From Enterobacter quasihormaechei (lineage in GTDB: Bacteria; Pseudomonadota; Gammaproteobacteria; Enterobacterales; Enterobacteriaceae): a stretch of 64,000 bases of DNA. This document shows, piece by piece, positions 1 to 9,783 of this stretch. Both the position numbers and the translations under genes were made by a program. Where the stretch lies: positions 62,001-126,000 of the forward strand of contig NZ_SJON01000010.1 in assembly GCF_004331385.1 (NCBI RefSeq), in the 5' to 3' direction. A model generated the notes under the pieces. That model saw only the letters and a program-made list of their open reading frames with translations, was not told the DNA's origin and did not search any database. How positions within the stretch are numbered: the stretch's first letter is position 1; each line of letters starts with the position of its first letter.

Positions 1-491
1 TCTTTTTCAAACCCCAGACGGGCCAGCAGATCGCCGCTGCGCTTATTGTGCGGCATATAGTTCGCCATAATGCGATGGATATGCTGCGTGCGCTGCATGT
101 AGCGGATCGCCGCCGTCAGCGCCTCAAACATAAGCCCCTGCCCCTGCCATTTCTGGCCGATGGAGTATCCGAGGTAACAGGCGTGAAACGACCCGCGCAC
201 CACGTTTGAAAAATTGGCAATGCCCACGATCTCTTTCTCTTCCGGATCGAGAAGCGCGAAATAAAACGCGCTTCCCTGCTTGTGAAATTCCGCAATCATA
301 CTGAGGCGCGCCTGCCAGCCGGAGGGGTAACAGTGGCTCTCGTCCCGAACGGGTTCCCAGGGTTTTAAAAACTGGCGATTCTCGGCGTAATAATCCGCCA
401 GACGCCAGGCATCACGCTCATGCACCAGACGAACGACCAGCCTGTCCGTCGTCAGACGCACTTTTGGCACATTACTGCGATAGCCAAACAT
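1..491 (-). CDS. rimJ: RimJ, ribosomal protein S5 N-terminal alanine acetyltransferase (3' end cut by window)
   Basis: A GNAT-family acetyltransferase that acetylates the N-terminal alanine of ribosomal protein S5. The first 163 codons are visible from the ATG at 491 ([20 protein letters not shown]); the rest of the roughly 194-residue protein lies to the left of the window. The acetyl-CoA binding loop is seen as QKWQGQG followed by a helix, preceded by the family's central strand block ([20 protein letters not shown]). It is transcribed divergently from mdtH, as in E. coli. Strong similarity to E. coli RimJ recalled from family knowledge; identity is near certain. Confidence 0.95.
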   Translation of the reverse strand, partial: MFGYRSNVPKVRLTTDRLVVRLVHERDAWRLADYYAENRQFLKPWEPVRDESHCYPSGWQARLSMIAEFHKQGSAFYFALLDPEEKEIVGIANFSNVVRGSFHACYLGYSIGQKWQGQGLMFEALTAAIRYMQRTQHIHRIMANYMPHNKRSGDLLARLGFEK

Positions 492-727
492 CGATACCAC
501 TCCTTCCCGTCGATTCTGCTCTGCCAGTTAGCTTTACTATACCTGTGCCTGTGCCTTCTGTGAAAACAGTGACATACCATTTTGATCGCTTTTCACATTT
601 TTCGATGAGAACTCTCTATCAAAGCACCTTTTTGATAAAAAAATATTGTCGCCAGCGGGTATGGGAAAAAGCGTGGCGGCATCGCAGAATGTTAGCGTGC
701 TCACCTTCTGTTTTCCCTGGAGGGAAA

Positions 728-1936
728 ATGTCCCGCGTATCACAGGCCAGGAGCCTGGGTAAATATTTCCTGCTCGTCGATAACATGCTGGTCGTGCTCG
801 GCTTTTTTGTCGTTTTTCCGCTTATATCGATTCGTTTTGTCGATCAAATGGGCTGGGCGGCGCTGATGGTCGGGATCGCGCTGGGCTTACGCCAGTTTGT
901 CCAACAGGGCCTGGGCGTGTTTGGCGGCGCCATTGCCGACCGCTTCGGCGCAAAACCGATGATTGTCACCGGCATGCTGTTACGTGCGGCGGGCTTCGCC
1001 ACGATGGCCATCGCGCATGAACCCTGGCTGCTGTGGTTCTCCTGTTTCCTTTCCGGCATTGGCGGCACCCTTTTCGACCCGCCGCGTACCGCGCTGGTGG
1101 TTAAGCTCATCCGCCCGCAACACCGGGGTCGCTTCTTCTCAATTTTAATGATGCAGGACAGCGCCGGCGCGGTCGTGGGCGCCCTGCTGGGAAGCTGGCT
1201 GCTGCAATACGATTTCCGTCTGGTCTGCGCCACCGGCGCGGTGTTGTTTATTCTCTGCGCGCTGTTTAACGGTCTGTTTCTGCCTGCGTGGAAACTGTCG
1301 ACAGTTAAAGCGCCAGTGCGGGAAGGGCTTAACCGCGTGCTGAGCGATAAACGCTTCGTCACGTATGTGTTAACCCTGACCGGCTACTACATGCTTGCCG
1401 TGCAGGTCATGCTGATGCTGCCGATCATGGTTAATGATATTGCCGGTACGCCGGCGGCGGTGAAATGGATGTATGCCATTGAGGCCTGCCTCTCTTTGAC
1501 GCTGCTTTATCCGATTGCCCGCTGGAGCGAGCGCCGTTTCCGGCTTGAGCACCGTCTGATGGCCGGGCTGTTGCTGATGACGCTGAGCATGATGCCCATC
1601 GGCCTGGTGAGCTCACTCCAGCAGCTGTTTATGCTGATCTGCACCTTCTATATTGGCTCCATCATTGCCGAGCCAGCCCGTGAAACGCTGAGCGCGTCGC
1701 TTGCCGACGCTCGTGCCCGAGGCAGCTACATGGGGTTCAGCCGTCTTGGGCTGGCGCTTGGCGGCGCACTGGGTTACACCGGCGGCGGCTGGCTGTTTGA
1801 TGCCGGAAAAGCCCTCCATCAACCGGAGCTGCCGTGGGTCATGCTCGGTATGGTCGGCTTTATGACGCTGATTGCGCTCTGGTGGCAGTTCAGCGATAAA
1901 CGCAGCACGCGCGGGATGCTGGAGCCCGGCGCCTGA
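728..1936 (+). CDS. mdtH: MdtH, major facilitator superfamily multidrug efflux protein
   Basis: Inner-membrane proton-driven drug exporter of the DHA1 MFS group. From ATG 728 it is 402 residues, the length of E. coli MdtH; an upstream in-frame ATG at 464 would overlap rimJ and lacks a good ribosome binding site, whereas 728 follows a GGAGGGAAA sequence. About twelve hydrophobic segments are visible, with the MFS loop 2-3 motif seen as [12 protein letters not shown] (near residue 65). Monocistronic, divergent from rimJ. Confidence 0.95.
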   Translation: MSRVSQARSLGKYFLLVDNMLVVLGFFVVFPLISIRFVDQMGWAALMVGIALGLRQFVQQGLGVFGGAIADRFGAKPMIVTGMLLRAAGFATMAIAHEPWLLWFSCFLSGIGGTLFDPPRTALVVKLIRPQHRGRFFSILMMQDSAGAVVGALLGSWLLQYDFRLVCATGAVLFILCALFNGLFLPAWKLSTVKAPVREGLNRVLSDKRFVTYVLTLTGYYMLAVQVMLMLPIMVNDIAGTPAAVKWMYAIEACLSLTLLYPIARWSERRFRLEHRLMAGLLLMTLSMMPIGLVSSLQQLFMLICTFYIGSIIAEPARETLSASLADARARGSYMGFSRLGLALGGALGYTGGGWLFDAGKALHQPELPWVMLGMVGFMTLIALWWQFSDKRSTRGMLEPGA

Positions 1937-2057
1937 CCTTCTGGCGGGAGGAAATTTGCCTCCCTCCACTATCAGTTTTTTCTGCTGGTTTCTGTAGGAT
2001 CACCCTGACATACTGGCGTATCAGGACAGATGCGCCGATTTTATGTTGAGGAACGCC

Positions 2058-2618
2058 ATGAAAAAGATCGTTATTGCCGCTGCGTTAGTTGTCAGTGGTC
2101 TGCTGGTGGGATGTAACCAGCTTACGCAGTACACCGTCAGTGAGCAGGAAATTAATCAGGCGCTGGAAAAACATAATAACTTTTCAAAAGATATCGGTGT
2201 ACCCGGCCTTGCGGATGCGCATATCGTTCTGACGAATCTCGCCAGCCAGATTGGTCGCGAGGAGCCTAACAAAGTCACCCTTTCCGGCGATGCCAGCCTG
2301 GACATGACCTCGCTGTTCGGCAATCAGAAAGCGGACATTAAGCTGAAGCTCAAGGCGCTGCCGGTCTTTAATAAAGAGAAAGGGGCAATTTTCCTGCAAG
2401 AGATGGAAATTGTGGACGCGGTTGTGACGCCTGACAAAATGAAACCGGTACTGCAAACGCTGATGCCTTATCTCAACCAGTCGTTGCAGAACTACTTTAA
2501 CCAGCAGCCCGCCTACGTTCTGAGCGAAGACAAGAGTAAGGGCGAATCTCTGGCGAAAAAATATGCCAAAGGGATAGAGGTGAAGCCGGGTGAAATCATC
2601 ATTCCTTTCACCGACTAA
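2058..2618 (+). CDS. yceB: YceB, conserved outer-membrane-type lipoprotein
   Basis: A 186-residue lipoprotein of the DUF1439 family. The N-terminus MKKIVIAAALVVSGLLVGC is a lipoprotein signal with lipobox LVGC, so the mature protein should begin with a lipidated Cys at about residue 19. An in-frame ATG at 2043 is possible, but 2058 gives the standard length and signal peptide with GAGGAA upstream. The function is unknown. It is followed immediately by a strong terminator, so it is probably its own transcription unit between mdtH and pyrC. Confidence 0.92.
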   Translation: MKKIVIAAALVVSGLLVGCNQLTQYTVSEQEINQALEKHNNFSKDIGVPGLADAHIVLTNLASQIGREEPNKVTLSGDASLDMTSLFGNQKADIKLKLKALPVFNKEKGAIFLQEMEIVDAVVTPDKMKPVLQTLMPYLNQSLQNYFNQQPAYVLSEDKSKGESLAKKYAKGIEVKPGEIIIPFTD

Positions 2619-2624
2619 AGTCTC

Positions 2625-2650
2625 CGGGCGCTCAGGCGCCCGTTTTTTTT
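2625..2650 (+). terminator. Rho-independent terminator of yceB
   Basis: A GC stem (CGGGCGC / GGCGCCCG, loop TCA) is followed by eight T residues, starting 7 nt after the yceB stop. Confidence 0.9.
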
Positions 2651-2667
2651 AACGGAAGTGTGTGCAA

Positions 2668-2683
2668 ACGAAAACGTTTCCGC
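2668..2683 (+). promoter_or_regulatory. PurR operator of pyrC
   Basis: ACGAAAACGTTTCCGC matches the PurR consensus ACGCAAACGTTTTCGT at most positions, including the central AACGTT. It lies just upstream of a TATGAT -10 box (2685-2690), where a repressor would block RNA polymerase. PurR repression of pyrC is established in E. coli; the site here is predicted from sequence. Confidence 0.8.
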
Positions 2684-2695
2684 TTATGATTTGTG

Positions 2696-2741
2696 TCCGG
2701 CAAAAACAGCCATCTTATGACTGATCTCTTTCAAGCCGGAG
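2696..2741 (+). promoter_or_regulatory. pyrC leader hairpin that can hide the ribosome binding site
   Basis: TCCGGC at 2696-2701, about six nt after the TATGAT -10 box, is complementary to GCCGGA at 2735-2740, which contains the GGAG Shine-Dalgarno of pyrC. This is the arrangement known for E. coli and Salmonella pyrC: transcripts begun at the upstream C (high CTP) fold and block translation, while those begun at a downstream G (low CTP) lack the 5' arm and are translated. Sequence and spacing are seen directly; the mechanism is carried over from the known system. Confidence 0.78.
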
Positions 2742-2746
2742 CTTCC

Positions 2747-3793
2747 ATGACTGTACAATCCCAGGTTCTCAAAATCCGCCGCCCAGACGACTGGCATATC
2801 CATCTTCGTGATGGCGATATGCTGAAAACCGTCGTGCCATATACCAGCGAAATTTATGGCCGTGCGATTGTAATGCCTAACCTGGTTCCACCAGTCACCA
2901 CCGTCGAGGCCGCGATCGCCTATCGCCAGCGTATCCTTGACGCCGTTCCGGCCGGGCACGATTTTACCCCGTTGATGACCTGCTACCTCACGGACTCGCT
3001 GGATCCCGATGAGGTTGAGCGCGGGTTTAACGAAGGTGTGTTCACCGCCGCGAAGCTCTACCCGGCAAACGCCACTACCAACTCCAGCCATGGGGTGACC
3101 AGCGTTGACGCCATCATGCCCGTTCTGGAGCGTATGCAAAAACTGGGGATGCCGCTGCTGGTGCACGGGGAAGTGACCCACGCTGACATTGATATTTTCG
3201 ATCGCGAAGCACGGTTTATTGAAACGGTAATGGAGCCGCTGCGCCAGCGTCTTCCGGGGCTGAAGGTGGTGTTTGAACATATCACGACCAAAGATGCCGC
3301 AGAGTACGTCCGGGATGGAAACGAACTGATTGCCGCCACCATCACCCCGCAGCACCTGATGTTTAACCGTAACCACATGCTGGTGGGTGGGGTTCGTCCA
3401 CATCTGTACTGTTTGCCGATCCTTAAGCGCAATATCCACCAGCAGGCGCTGCGTGAGCTGGTGGCCAGCGGCTTCCCTCGCGCGTTTCTTGGCACGGATT
3501 CCGCCCCGCATGCCCGTCACCGGAAAGAGGCGAGCTGCGGCTGTGCAGGTTGCTTCAACGCGCCGACCGCACTCGCAAGTTACGCAACCGTGTTTGAAGA
3601 GATGAACGCGCTAGAGCATTTCGAAGCCTTCTGCTCTCTTAACGGTCCACGTTTCTACTGTCTGCCGGTCAATGACACCTTCCTTGAGCTGGAGCGTAAA
3701 GAAAGCCAGGTTGAAGAGTCGATTGCGCTCACCGATGATACGCTGATTCCGTTCCTCGCCGGTGAAACCGTAAGCTGGACGGTAAAACGCTAA
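2747..3793 (+). CDS. pyrC: PyrC, dihydroorotase
   Basis: Catalyses reversible cyclisation of N-carbamoyl-aspartate to dihydroorotate, the third step of de novo pyrimidine synthesis. From ATG 2747 it is 348 residues, the usual length of the enterobacterial class II enzyme; an upstream in-frame ATG is not supported because the leader overlaps the promoter. Zinc ligands H17 and H19 (DDWHIHL), the carboxylated lysine K103 (AAKLYPAN), the EHITT histidine and the GTDSAPH aspartate are all present. Regulation: PurR operator and CTP-sensing leader hairpin upstream. Confidence 0.97.
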   Translation: MTVQSQVLKIRRPDDWHIHLRDGDMLKTVVPYTSEIYGRAIVMPNLVPPVTTVEAAIAYRQRILDAVPAGHDFTPLMTCYLTDSLDPDEVERGFNEGVFTAAKLYPANATTNSSHGVTSVDAIMPVLERMQKLGMPLLVHGEVTHADIDIFDREARFIETVMEPLRQRLPGLKVVFEHITTKDAAEYVRDGNELIAATITPQHLMFNRNHMLVGGVRPHLYCLPILKRNIHQQALRELVASGFPRAFLGTDSAPHARHRKEASCGCAGCFNAPTALASYATVFEEMNALEHFEAFCSLNGPRFYCLPVNDTFLELERKESQVEESIALTDDTLIPFLAGETVSWTVKR

Positions 3794-3828
3794 AAAACTG
3801 TCGCCCCCTGTTGTCAAACCGACAATAT

Positions 3829-3848
3829 AACTGTATAAATAAACAGTA
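3829..3848 (+). promoter_or_regulatory. LexA (SOS) box of dinI
   Basis: AACTGTATAAATAAACAGTA has the CTG-N10-CAG core with an AT-rich centre that LexA recognises. It lies 20 bp upstream of the dinI start and explains damage induction. Confidence 0.93.
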
Positions 3849-3867
3849 TATTACACAGGGGGCATTT

Positions 3868-4113
3868 ATGCGTATTGAAGTCACCATTGCCAAAACCACC
3901 GTCCTGCCTGCTGGCGCACTCGACGCGCTGGCGGGTGAGCTATCCCGACGTATTAACAGCACTTTTCCTGAAAACGATGGCGCCGTAACCGTACGTTATG
4001 CAACGGCAAACCATCTTTCCGTCATCGGCGGCGCGAAAGAAGACAAAGACCGCATCAGCGAAATTTTGCAGGAAACCTGGGAAAGCGCCGACGACTGGTT
4101 CATCACAGATTAA
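3868..4113 (+). CDS. dinI: DinI, DNA-damage-inducible modulator of RecA
   Basis: An 81-residue protein that binds and stabilises RecA filaments and tunes the SOS response. Start ATG 3868 (MRIEVTIAK) gives exactly the E. coli length; the longer frame from 3811 would run through the LexA box. The acidic C-terminal helix (EILQETWESADDWF), which mimics DNA in the known structure, is conserved. Single-gene unit closed by a terminator. Confidence 0.96.
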   Translation: MRIEVTIAKTTVLPAGALDALAGELSRRINSTFPENDGAVTVRYATANHLSVIGGAKEDKDRISEILQETWESADDWFITD

Positions 4114-4139
4114 AATTTGCTCCCTCATTGTGTTTTTTT

Positions 4140-4163
4140 GCCGGGTCGCCCCGGCTTTTTTTC
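4140..4163 (+). terminator. Terminator of dinI
   Basis: GCCGGG / CCCGGC stem separated by a short loop and followed by a run of seven T, 27 nt after the dinI stop. The following 4164-4387 stretch is AT-rich and carries the bssS promoter region; no gene seen. Confidence 0.85.
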
Positions 4164-4387
4164 GTTTCGTCTCCTGTAAGTTCAAAATATTTCAGCATCT
4201 TCTTAGAAAATCGTGAACAAGATGGTGTTTTATTGCTCGAACAATCCTAAAAAGCATAAAAATGTGTTGCTACCCGTTTATTTTTTCCTTCTGAACCCTT
4301 ATTAATTGATATACTGAAATTGCTTTCAGAAAAACATGCATTGAACCTCAAAGTCGTTGTCTTCTAACACGCATTAAGGGGGTTATA

Positions 4388-4642
4388 ATGGAAAAGAATA
4401 GTGAAGTGATCCAGACCCATCCGCTTGTTGGCTGGGATATCAGCACCGTAGACAGCTACGATGCGCTGATGCTGCGTTTGCACTACCAGACCCCAAATCA
4501 GCAAAACCGTGATGAAGCGGAAGTTGGACAGACGCTGTGGCTTACAACAGACGTCGCCCGTCAGTTTATCTCTATTTTGGAAGCAGGCATCGCAAAAATA
4601 GAATCTGGCGACTATCAGGAAAATGAGTATAAACGGCATTAA
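4388..4642 (+). CDS. bssS: BssS, biofilm regulator
   Basis: An 84-residue cytoplasmic protein, same length and N-terminus (MEKNSEVIQTHPLVGWDI) as E. coli BssS (formerly YceP), which affects biofilm formation and indole/AI-2 responses. No DNA-binding motif is obvious; the biochemical role is unknown. GGGGTT lies upstream of the ATG. Flanked by dinI and solA as in E. coli. Confidence 0.94.
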   Translation: MEKNSEVIQTHPLVGWDISTVDSYDALMLRLHYQTPNQQNRDEAEVGQTLWLTTDVARQFISILEAGIAKIESGDYQENEYKRH

Positions 4643-4663
4643 TCTTATGCCCTTCACTCAACA

Positions 4664-4690
4664 GGCACCCTCGCGGTGCCTTATTTATTT
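4664..4690 (+). terminator. Terminator of bssS
   Basis: GGCACC / GGTGCC stem with a CTCGC loop followed by a T-rich tract, 21 nt after the bssS stop. Confidence 0.85.
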
Positions 4691-4753
4691 CGTTCTTGTA
4701 TAAGCCCACATAGTTAATTACTCTGCTAACAAAGCGTTAGTAAAGAGAAGCCT

Positions 4754-5872
4754 ATGAAATACGATTTGATCATTATCGGAAGCGGCTCCGTAGGATCTGC
4801 CGCCGGTTATTACGCCACGCAGGCGGGTCTGAATGTGCTGATGATTGACGCCCACCTTCCCCCCCATTCTGAAGGAAGCCATCACGGCGATACCCGTTTG
4901 ATCCGTCACGCTTACGGTGAAGGTGAACGCTATGTACCGCTGGTGCTTCGGGCTCAGACGCTGTGGGACGAACTGGCGGCACGCACCGAGGAGCGCATTT
5001 TTGAGCGCACCGGGGTGATTAATCTCGGGCCTGCCAACTCCACGTTTCTGGCGAACGTTGAGAAGAGCGCGAAAGCCTACCGCCTGGACGTTGAGCGTCT
5101 GGATGCGAACGGCATTATGGCGCGCTGGCCGGAAATTTCTGTCCCTGAAGATTACATTGGATTGTTTGAAGCCAACTCCGGCGTGCTGCACAGCGAAACG
5201 GCCATTAAGACCTGGATCGATCTCGCTGCCAAAGCGGGCTGCGCGCAGTTGTTCAACTGTCCGGTCACGGGCATCACCCACCATGCCGATGGTTCAACCG
5301 TCACCACGTCTGAGGGTGAATATAGCGCCGCACGCCTGCTGGTCAGTGCGGGAACGTGGGTGACAAAACTGCAGCCGGACCTGCCCATCCAGCCGGTGCG
5401 CAAAGTCTTCTCGTGGTTCCAGTCTGACGGGCGTTACAGCAGCCAGAACAAATTCCCGGCGTTTACGGGCGAATTGCCCAATGGCGATCAGTTCTACGGT
5501 TTCCCTTCGGAGAAAGACGCGCTTAAGATTGGCAAACACAACGGCGGGCAGGTTATTTCCTCTGCGGAAGAGCGCAAGCCGTACGGAGCCTATCCGCAGG
5601 ATGGTTCCGAAGCCTTCACGTTCCTGCGTAATATTCTGCCGGGCGTAGGCGGGTTGCTTTACGGCGCAGCGTGCACCTACGACAACACGCCGGATGAAGA
5701 CTTCATCATCGACACGCTGCCCGGACACGACAATACCCTGATCGTAACCGGGCTCAGCGGTCACGGGTTTAAATTTGCGTCGGTGCTAGGCGAAATCGCC
5801 GCCCAGTTTGCGCAGGGGATTGCGCCTTCGTTTGATCTCACCCCCTTCGCGCTCTCGCGCTTTGACAGATAA
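4754..5872 (+). CDS. solA: SolA, N-methyl-L-tryptophan oxidase
   Basis: A 372-residue flavoenzyme of the monomeric sarcosine oxidase family that oxidatively demethylates N-methyl-tryptophan (and sarcosine weakly). The N-terminal Rossmann FAD motif is GSGSVG at residues 9-14. Cys307 ([15 protein letters not shown]) is in the position of the cysteine that holds FAD covalently in this family. Length and neighbours match E. coli. The physiological substrate in enterics is not settled. Confidence 0.95.
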   Translation: MKYDLIIIGSGSVGSAAGYYATQAGLNVLMIDAHLPPHSEGSHHGDTRLIRHAYGEGERYVPLVLRAQTLWDELAARTEERIFERTGVINLGPANSTFLANVEKSAKAYRLDVERLDANGIMARWPEISVPEDYIGLFEANSGVLHSETAIKTWIDLAAKAGCAQLFNCPVTGITHHADGSTVTTSEGEYSAARLLVSAGTWVTKLQPDLPIQPVRKVFSWFQSDGRYSSQNKFPAFTGELPNGDQFYGFPSEKDALKIGKHNGGQVISSAEERKPYGAYPQDGSEAFTFLRNILPGVGGLLYGAACTYDNTPDEDFIIDTLPGHDNTLIVTGLSGHGFKFASVLGEIAAQFAQGIAPSFDLTPFALSRFDR

Positions 5873-5880
5873 TACGTCCA

Positions 5881-5907
5881 CAGGCTCCGAATAAACGGAG
5901 CCTGTTT
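5881..5907 (+). terminator. Inverted repeat between solA and yceO, probable weak terminator
   Basis: A perfect nine-base stem CAGGCTCCG / CGGAGCCTG around AATAAA, followed by only three T. It starts 8 nt after the solA stop. The short T run leaves open partial read-through into yceO. Confidence 0.55.
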
Positions 5908-5919
5908 AGCGAGAGGGGC

Positions 5920-6036
5920 ATGATGCGCAGACTGGTGAATTATCTGATCAATAACATTCGCGAGCATTTCATGCTCTACATTGTGCTCTGGTCGCTGCTG
6001 GCGATCGTTGACGTCATCTATATCGTATTCTTTTGA
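5920..6036 (+). CDS. yceO: YceO, small membrane protein
   Basis: A 38-codon gene ([17 protein letters not shown]...) with one hydrophobic segment ([20 protein letters not shown]) ending at the stop. It corresponds to E. coli YceO by position after solA and by the core LINNIREH followed by a transmembrane helix; the E. coli product is annotated slightly longer at the N-terminus. GAGAGGGG immediately upstream is a good ribosome binding site for ATG 5920 or 5923. Function not established; the E. coli gene has been linked to biofilm formation. Confidence 0.82.
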   Translation: MMRRLVNYLINNIREHFMLYIVLWSLLAIVDVIYIVFF

Positions 6037-6262
6037 GAATTCTCGCTGACATTTACTGACACTCCTTTAAGCTTATTTAACTTCTGTTTTTTATAAAAAC
6101 TCATCTCAAATTTATTGAACGAAGCGATTGAATTACATCGCGCGAACACATTCAAATTCGCTGAAATAAATTAAATAAAAATCATTATTCTTTTTTTTCA
6201 GTTGCATTATTAATTTAACCCGTTCATTTTTAGTGCTCAGACATTTGAGAACGGAAATTCAT

Positions 6263-6829
6263 ATGCAATGGCGTAACTCCTCCAGCCGCTACGGAATAAT
6301 ATCCATGTGTTTACACTGGCTATTTGCGCTTGCCGTCTATGCCATGTTTGGTCTCGGCCTCTGGATGGTGACATTAAGCTATTATGACGGTTGGTATCAT
6401 CAGGCTCCCGAATTGCACAAAAGCATTGGGGTTCTGCTGATGATGGGTCTGGTTATTCGCGTGATCTGGCGACATGTCTCTCCGCCCCCACCTGCCCCCA
6501 GGAGCCATGGTCGTTTTACCCGCATCAGCGCTGTAGGCGCACATATCGCACTCTATGCCCTGCTGTTCGCCATTCTGATCAGCGGCTATCTCATTTCGAC
6601 CGCAGACGGCAAGCCGATCAGCGTGTTTGGACTTTTCGACGTCCCTGCCACGCTGGCTGACGCCGGTTCACAGGCTGACACCGCAGGTGTGGTTCATCTG
6701 TGGCTGGCATGGAGCGTGGTGATCTTATCGGTTCTGCACGGCCTTGCGGCCCTGAAACACCACTTTATTGATAAAGACGATACGCTGAAGCGCATGCTTG
6801 GCCGTTCGTCAGTTGACTCTGGAGCATAA
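6263..6829 (+). CDS. yceJ: YceJ, cytochrome b561 family membrane protein
   Basis: A 188-residue four-helix membrane protein of the b561 group. Candidate haem-ligand histidines are seen in helix 1 (CLHWLF), helix 2 ([10 protein letters not shown]) and helix 4 ([11 protein letters not shown]). ATG 6263 ([12 protein letters not shown]) gives the E. coli length; the longer frame from 6233 adds ten unlikely residues. It ends 1 nt before yceI, so the two are an operon: a membrane electron carrier with a periplasmic YceI-family partner that binds isoprenoid-like lipids in homologues. Confidence 0.93.
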   Translation: MQWRNSSSRYGIISMCLHWLFALAVYAMFGLGLWMVTLSYYDGWYHQAPELHKSIGVLLMMGLVIRVIWRHVSPPPPAPRSHGRFTRISAVGAHIALYALLFAILISGYLISTADGKPISVFGLFDVPATLADAGSQADTAGVVHLWLAWSVVILSVLHGLAALKHHFIDKDDTLKRMLGRSSVDSGA

Positions 6830-6830
6830 A

Positions 6831-7409
6831 ATGAAAAAACGCCTGTTGGGTATCGCATTAGGTTCGCTGTTATTCACCACCGGTTCGGCTGTCGCTGCTG
6901 ACTATAAAATTGATAAAGAGGGTCAGCATGCCTTCGTCAATTTCCGTATTCAGCATCTGGGTTACAGCTGGTTATATGGCACGTTCAATGATTTCGATGG
7001 CACATTCACTTTCGACGAGAAAAACCCTGCTGCCGATAAAGTGAATGTCACCATTAATACCAACAGCGTCGATACTAACCACGCCGAGCGTGATAAACAT
7101 CTGCGCAGCGCTGAATTCCTGAACGTGGCGAAATTCCCGCAAGCCACCTTCGCGTCGACAGCGGTGAAGAAAGACGGTGATGAGCTGAATATTACCGGTA
7201 ATCTGACGCTGAACGGCGTAACAAAACCGGTAACGCTGGAAGCGAAATTAATCGGCCAGGGCGACGACCCGTGGGGCGGCAAACGCGCTGGTTTTGAAGC
7301 CGCAGGCAAAATTCATCTGAAAGATTTTAATATCACCACGGATTTAGGCCCGGCATCGCAGGACGTGGAGCTGATTATTTCGGTGGAAGGCGTTCAGCAG
7401 AAGTCATAA
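6831..7409 (+). CDS. yceI: YceI, periplasmic lipocalin-like protein
   Basis: A 192-residue secreted protein with a Sec signal peptide ([18 protein letters not shown]...AVAA, cleavage before DYKID). The YceI fold is recognisable from [15 protein letters not shown] and the KPVTLEAKL strand. Family members bind isoprenoid chains such as ubiquinone analogues; the E. coli protein is induced by high pH or osmotic stress. Start chosen at ATG 6831, one base after the yceJ stop, because it begins the signal peptide. Confidence 0.95.
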   Translation: MKKRLLGIALGSLLFTTGSAVAADYKIDKEGQHAFVNFRIQHLGYSWLYGTFNDFDGTFTFDEKNPAADKVNVTINTNSVDTNHAERDKHLRSAEFLNVAKFPQATFASTAVKKDGDELNITGNLTLNGVTKPVTLEAKLIGQGDDPWGGKRAGFEAAGKIHLKDFNITTDLGPASQDVELIISVEGVQQKS

Positions 7410-7450
7410 AAAAAGGCCCGGCAGGCTTTTGCGCCGCCGGGCATCGTTTT
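7409..7450. terminator. Bidirectional terminator between yceI and trhO
   Basis: GCCCGGC (7416-7422) pairs with GCCGGGC (7436-7442); the stem is preceded by eight A and followed by a T run, so it can stop transcription arriving from either converging gene. Confidence 0.85.
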
Positions 7451-8498
7451 ACTCCGGGTCCGGAATACCCAGTTTGGTATTCAGTCGACCCCGGGATTTA
7501 TTAAAGATCTTATTCCCGTTCTCGCGCCCGGCACGGCGGCGTCGTTGCTCTTCTTCAGGCAGCAGACTCTCTTCACTGCACAGCTCGCTACAGCAGCCAT
7601 TGTACTTCTCGGCACAGGCAGGACACTGAATAAACAGCAGATGACAACCGTCGTTTTTGCAGTTGGTATGCGTATCGCACGGCGTACCGCACTGGTGGCA
7701 GTGCGCGATCACATCCTCTGAAATTCGCTCGCCCATACGCTCGTCAAACACAAAGTTCTTACCGATAAAACGCACCGGTAAACCCTGCTCCCGGGCGCGG
7801 CGGGCATACTCAATGATCCCGCCCTCAATGTGCCAGACTTTATTAAAACCGTTGTGCTTCATCCAGGCACTGGCTTTTTCGCAGCGGATCCCCCCGGTGC
7901 AGTACATCACGATCTTTTTGTCTTTATGCTCCTGCATCATCTCTACGGCTTTCGGCAGCTGCTCGCGGAAGGTGTCGGCAGGGATCTCCATCGCATTTTC
8001 AAAGTGGCCCACTTCATATTCATAGTGGTTACGCATATCGATGAATACCGCGTCCGGATCGTCGAGCATCGCATTCACTTCAGCGGCCTTAAGGTACTCA
8101 CCCACATCGCCGGCATTGAAGCTCGGATCGTCAATACCATCCGCCACAATACGCTCACGCACCTTCATGCGCAGCACCCAGAATGATTTACCGTCATCAT
8201 CCAGCGCAATGTTCAGGCGCACCCCATCAAGCGCGGGATCAAACCCGTAGAGGAGATCGCGGAAGGCGCTGACCTTGCTTTCCGGCACGCTGATCTGCGC
8301 GTTAATCCCCTCTCGCGCCAGATAGACGCGGCCAAACACGTTCAGGGCGGTGAAAGCCTGGTAAAGCGCATCGCGGGTCGCCTGTGGATCGTTGATGGTG
8401 AAATATTTATAGAAAGAGATCGTTGTGCGCGGTTCGGTTTCGGCCAACATGCGCGCTTTCAACATCTCATTCGAAACGCGGTTGTGTAACACTGGCAT
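7449..8498 (-). CDS. trhO: TrhO (YceA), tRNA uridine-34 hydroxylase
   Basis: Oxygen-dependent enzyme that makes 5-hydroxyuridine at tRNA position 34, a step towards cmo5U. 349 residues from ATG 8498 ([14 protein letters not shown]); the in-frame extension to 8579 adds residues foreign to the family. Residues about 1-110 form the acylphosphatase-like N-terminal domain. A rhodanese domain with active-site Cys200 (YCTGGIRC) follows, then a cysteine-rich tail (HCHQCGTPC and [12 protein letters not shown]) likely to bind metal. Confidence 0.95.
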   Translation of the reverse strand: MPVLHNRVSNEMLKARMLAETEPRTTISFYKYFTINDPQATRDALYQAFTALNVFGRVYLAREGINAQISVPESKVSAFRDLLYGFDPALDGVRLNIALDDDGKSFWVLRMKVRERIVADGIDDPSFNAGDVGEYLKAAEVNAMLDDPDAVFIDMRNHYEYEVGHFENAMEIPADTFREQLPKAVEMMQEHKDKKIVMYCTGGIRCEKASAWMKHNGFNKVWHIEGGIIEYARRAREQGLPVRFIGKNFVFDERMGERISEDVIAHCHQCGTPCDTHTNCKNDGCHLLFIQCPACAEKYNGCCSELCSEESLLPEEEQRRRRAGRENGNKIFNKSRGRLNTKLGIPDPE

Positions 8499-8716
8499 GG
8501 TGTACAAGTCCTGCAATCGTTGAGAAATAAAAATCGGTCGGCATGATATAGCAAACAAAGACAATTTACATCCACACAATTTACGCTACATTTCAGTCAA
8601 TCTGATTTATCAGACTTAACACTTGCAGACTCTTTCATGTTTCGATGACAGATATTTTGGCTATCCATTAAAAAATGAGACAATAGCCCTTCAGGACGTA
8701 AGAACACAGGACAGAC

Positions 8717-9643
8717 ATGACCCAGTTACCGAAATTTACTGCCGCGCTTTTGCACCCCCGCTATTGGTTAACCTGGTCAGGCATTGGCTTGTTGTGGCTC
8801 ATTGTACAGCTGCCTTATCCGCTTATTTTCCGCATGGGTAAAGGACTGGGCCGCATTGCTCAACAGTTTATGAAGCGTCGCGCCAGGATCGCGTATCGCA
8901 ACCTTGAGCTTTGTTTTCCTCAGATGAGTGAATCTGAGCGCCACGACAGGGTGGTGAAAAACTTCGAATCGGTCGGTATGGGGCTGATGGAGACCGGCAT
9001 GGCCTGGTTCTGGTCGGATAAGCGCATGGCGCGCTGGACGGAAGTGGTCGGCACCGGCATGGATCCCGTGCATCATCTCCAGGCCAACAAGACTGGCGTC
9101 CTGCTGATAGGCGTTCATTTCCTGACCCTCGAAATTGGCGCACGCATGTTCGGTATGCAGGCGCCGGGTATTGGCGTTTATCGTCCTAACGACAATCCGG
9201 TGATCGATTTGATCCAGACCAACGGACGCATGCGCTCCAACAAAAGCATGATCGACCGCAAAGACCTGAAGGGAATGATCCGCGCCCTGAAATCAGGTGA
9301 GGTGGTCTGGTATGCCCCGGATCATGACTACGGCCCGCAATCCAGCGTGTTTGTCCCGTTCTTTGCGGTGGAAGAGGCCGCGACGACCACCGGGACCTGG
9401 ATGCTGGCGCGAATGTCCAAAGCCGCTATCGTGCCGTTTGTGCCGCGCCGTAAGCCGGACGGTTCAGGCTATCAGCTCATCATGCTGGAGCCGGAACTCG
9501 CTCCGCCGCTCGACGACGCAGAAACTACCGCGCGCTGGATGAACGGCATTGTGGAGAAATGCATTATGCTCGCCCCGGAGCAGTACATGTGGCTGCATCG
9601 CCGTTTCAAAACCCGGCCTCAGGGCGTCCCTTCTCGTTATTAA
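8717..9643 (+). CDS. lpxL: LpxL (HtrB), lipid A lauroyl acyltransferase
   Basis: Adds the secondary laurate to Kdo2-lipid IVA at the inner membrane. 308 residues with an N-terminal membrane anchor (about 17-40). The HX4E acyltransferase motif is HFLTLE with H134 and E139. The C-terminus [11 protein letters not shown] is the LpxL/LpxP/LpxM signature. Position beside mdtG and trhO identifies it as LpxL rather than the cold-induced paralogue LpxP. Divergent from trhO, own transcription unit. Confidence 0.95.
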   Translation: MTQLPKFTAALLHPRYWLTWSGIGLLWLIVQLPYPLIFRMGKGLGRIAQQFMKRRARIAYRNLELCFPQMSESERHDRVVKNFESVGMGLMETGMAWFWSDKRMARWTEVVGTGMDPVHHLQANKTGVLLIGVHFLTLEIGARMFGMQAPGIGVYRPNDNPVIDLIQTNGRMRSNKSMIDRKDLKGMIRALKSGEVVWYAPDHDYGPQSSVFVPFFAVEEAATTTGTWMLARMSKAAIVPFVPRRKPDGSGYQLIMLEPELAPPLDDAETTARWMNGIVEKCIMLAPEQYMWLHRRFKTRPQGVPSRY

Positions 9644-9646
9644 TCG

Positions 9647-9678
9647 ACATGCGGCCTTCCGGGTCGCATGTTGTTTTA
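9647..9678 (+). terminator. Terminator of lpxL
   Basis: ACATGCG (9647-9653) pairs with CGCATGT (9665-9671), followed by a T-rich TGTTTT. It begins just after the lpxL stop. Confidence 0.75.
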
Positions 9679-9783
9679 GCTTTAAAAGCTCCCGTCATTG
9701 CGGCAATCATAACCCTGGCGCATAATTAGCAGGCTTATTACCTCACTGGTCACGGTGCCCTGCACCCCATAATGCGGATAGTT

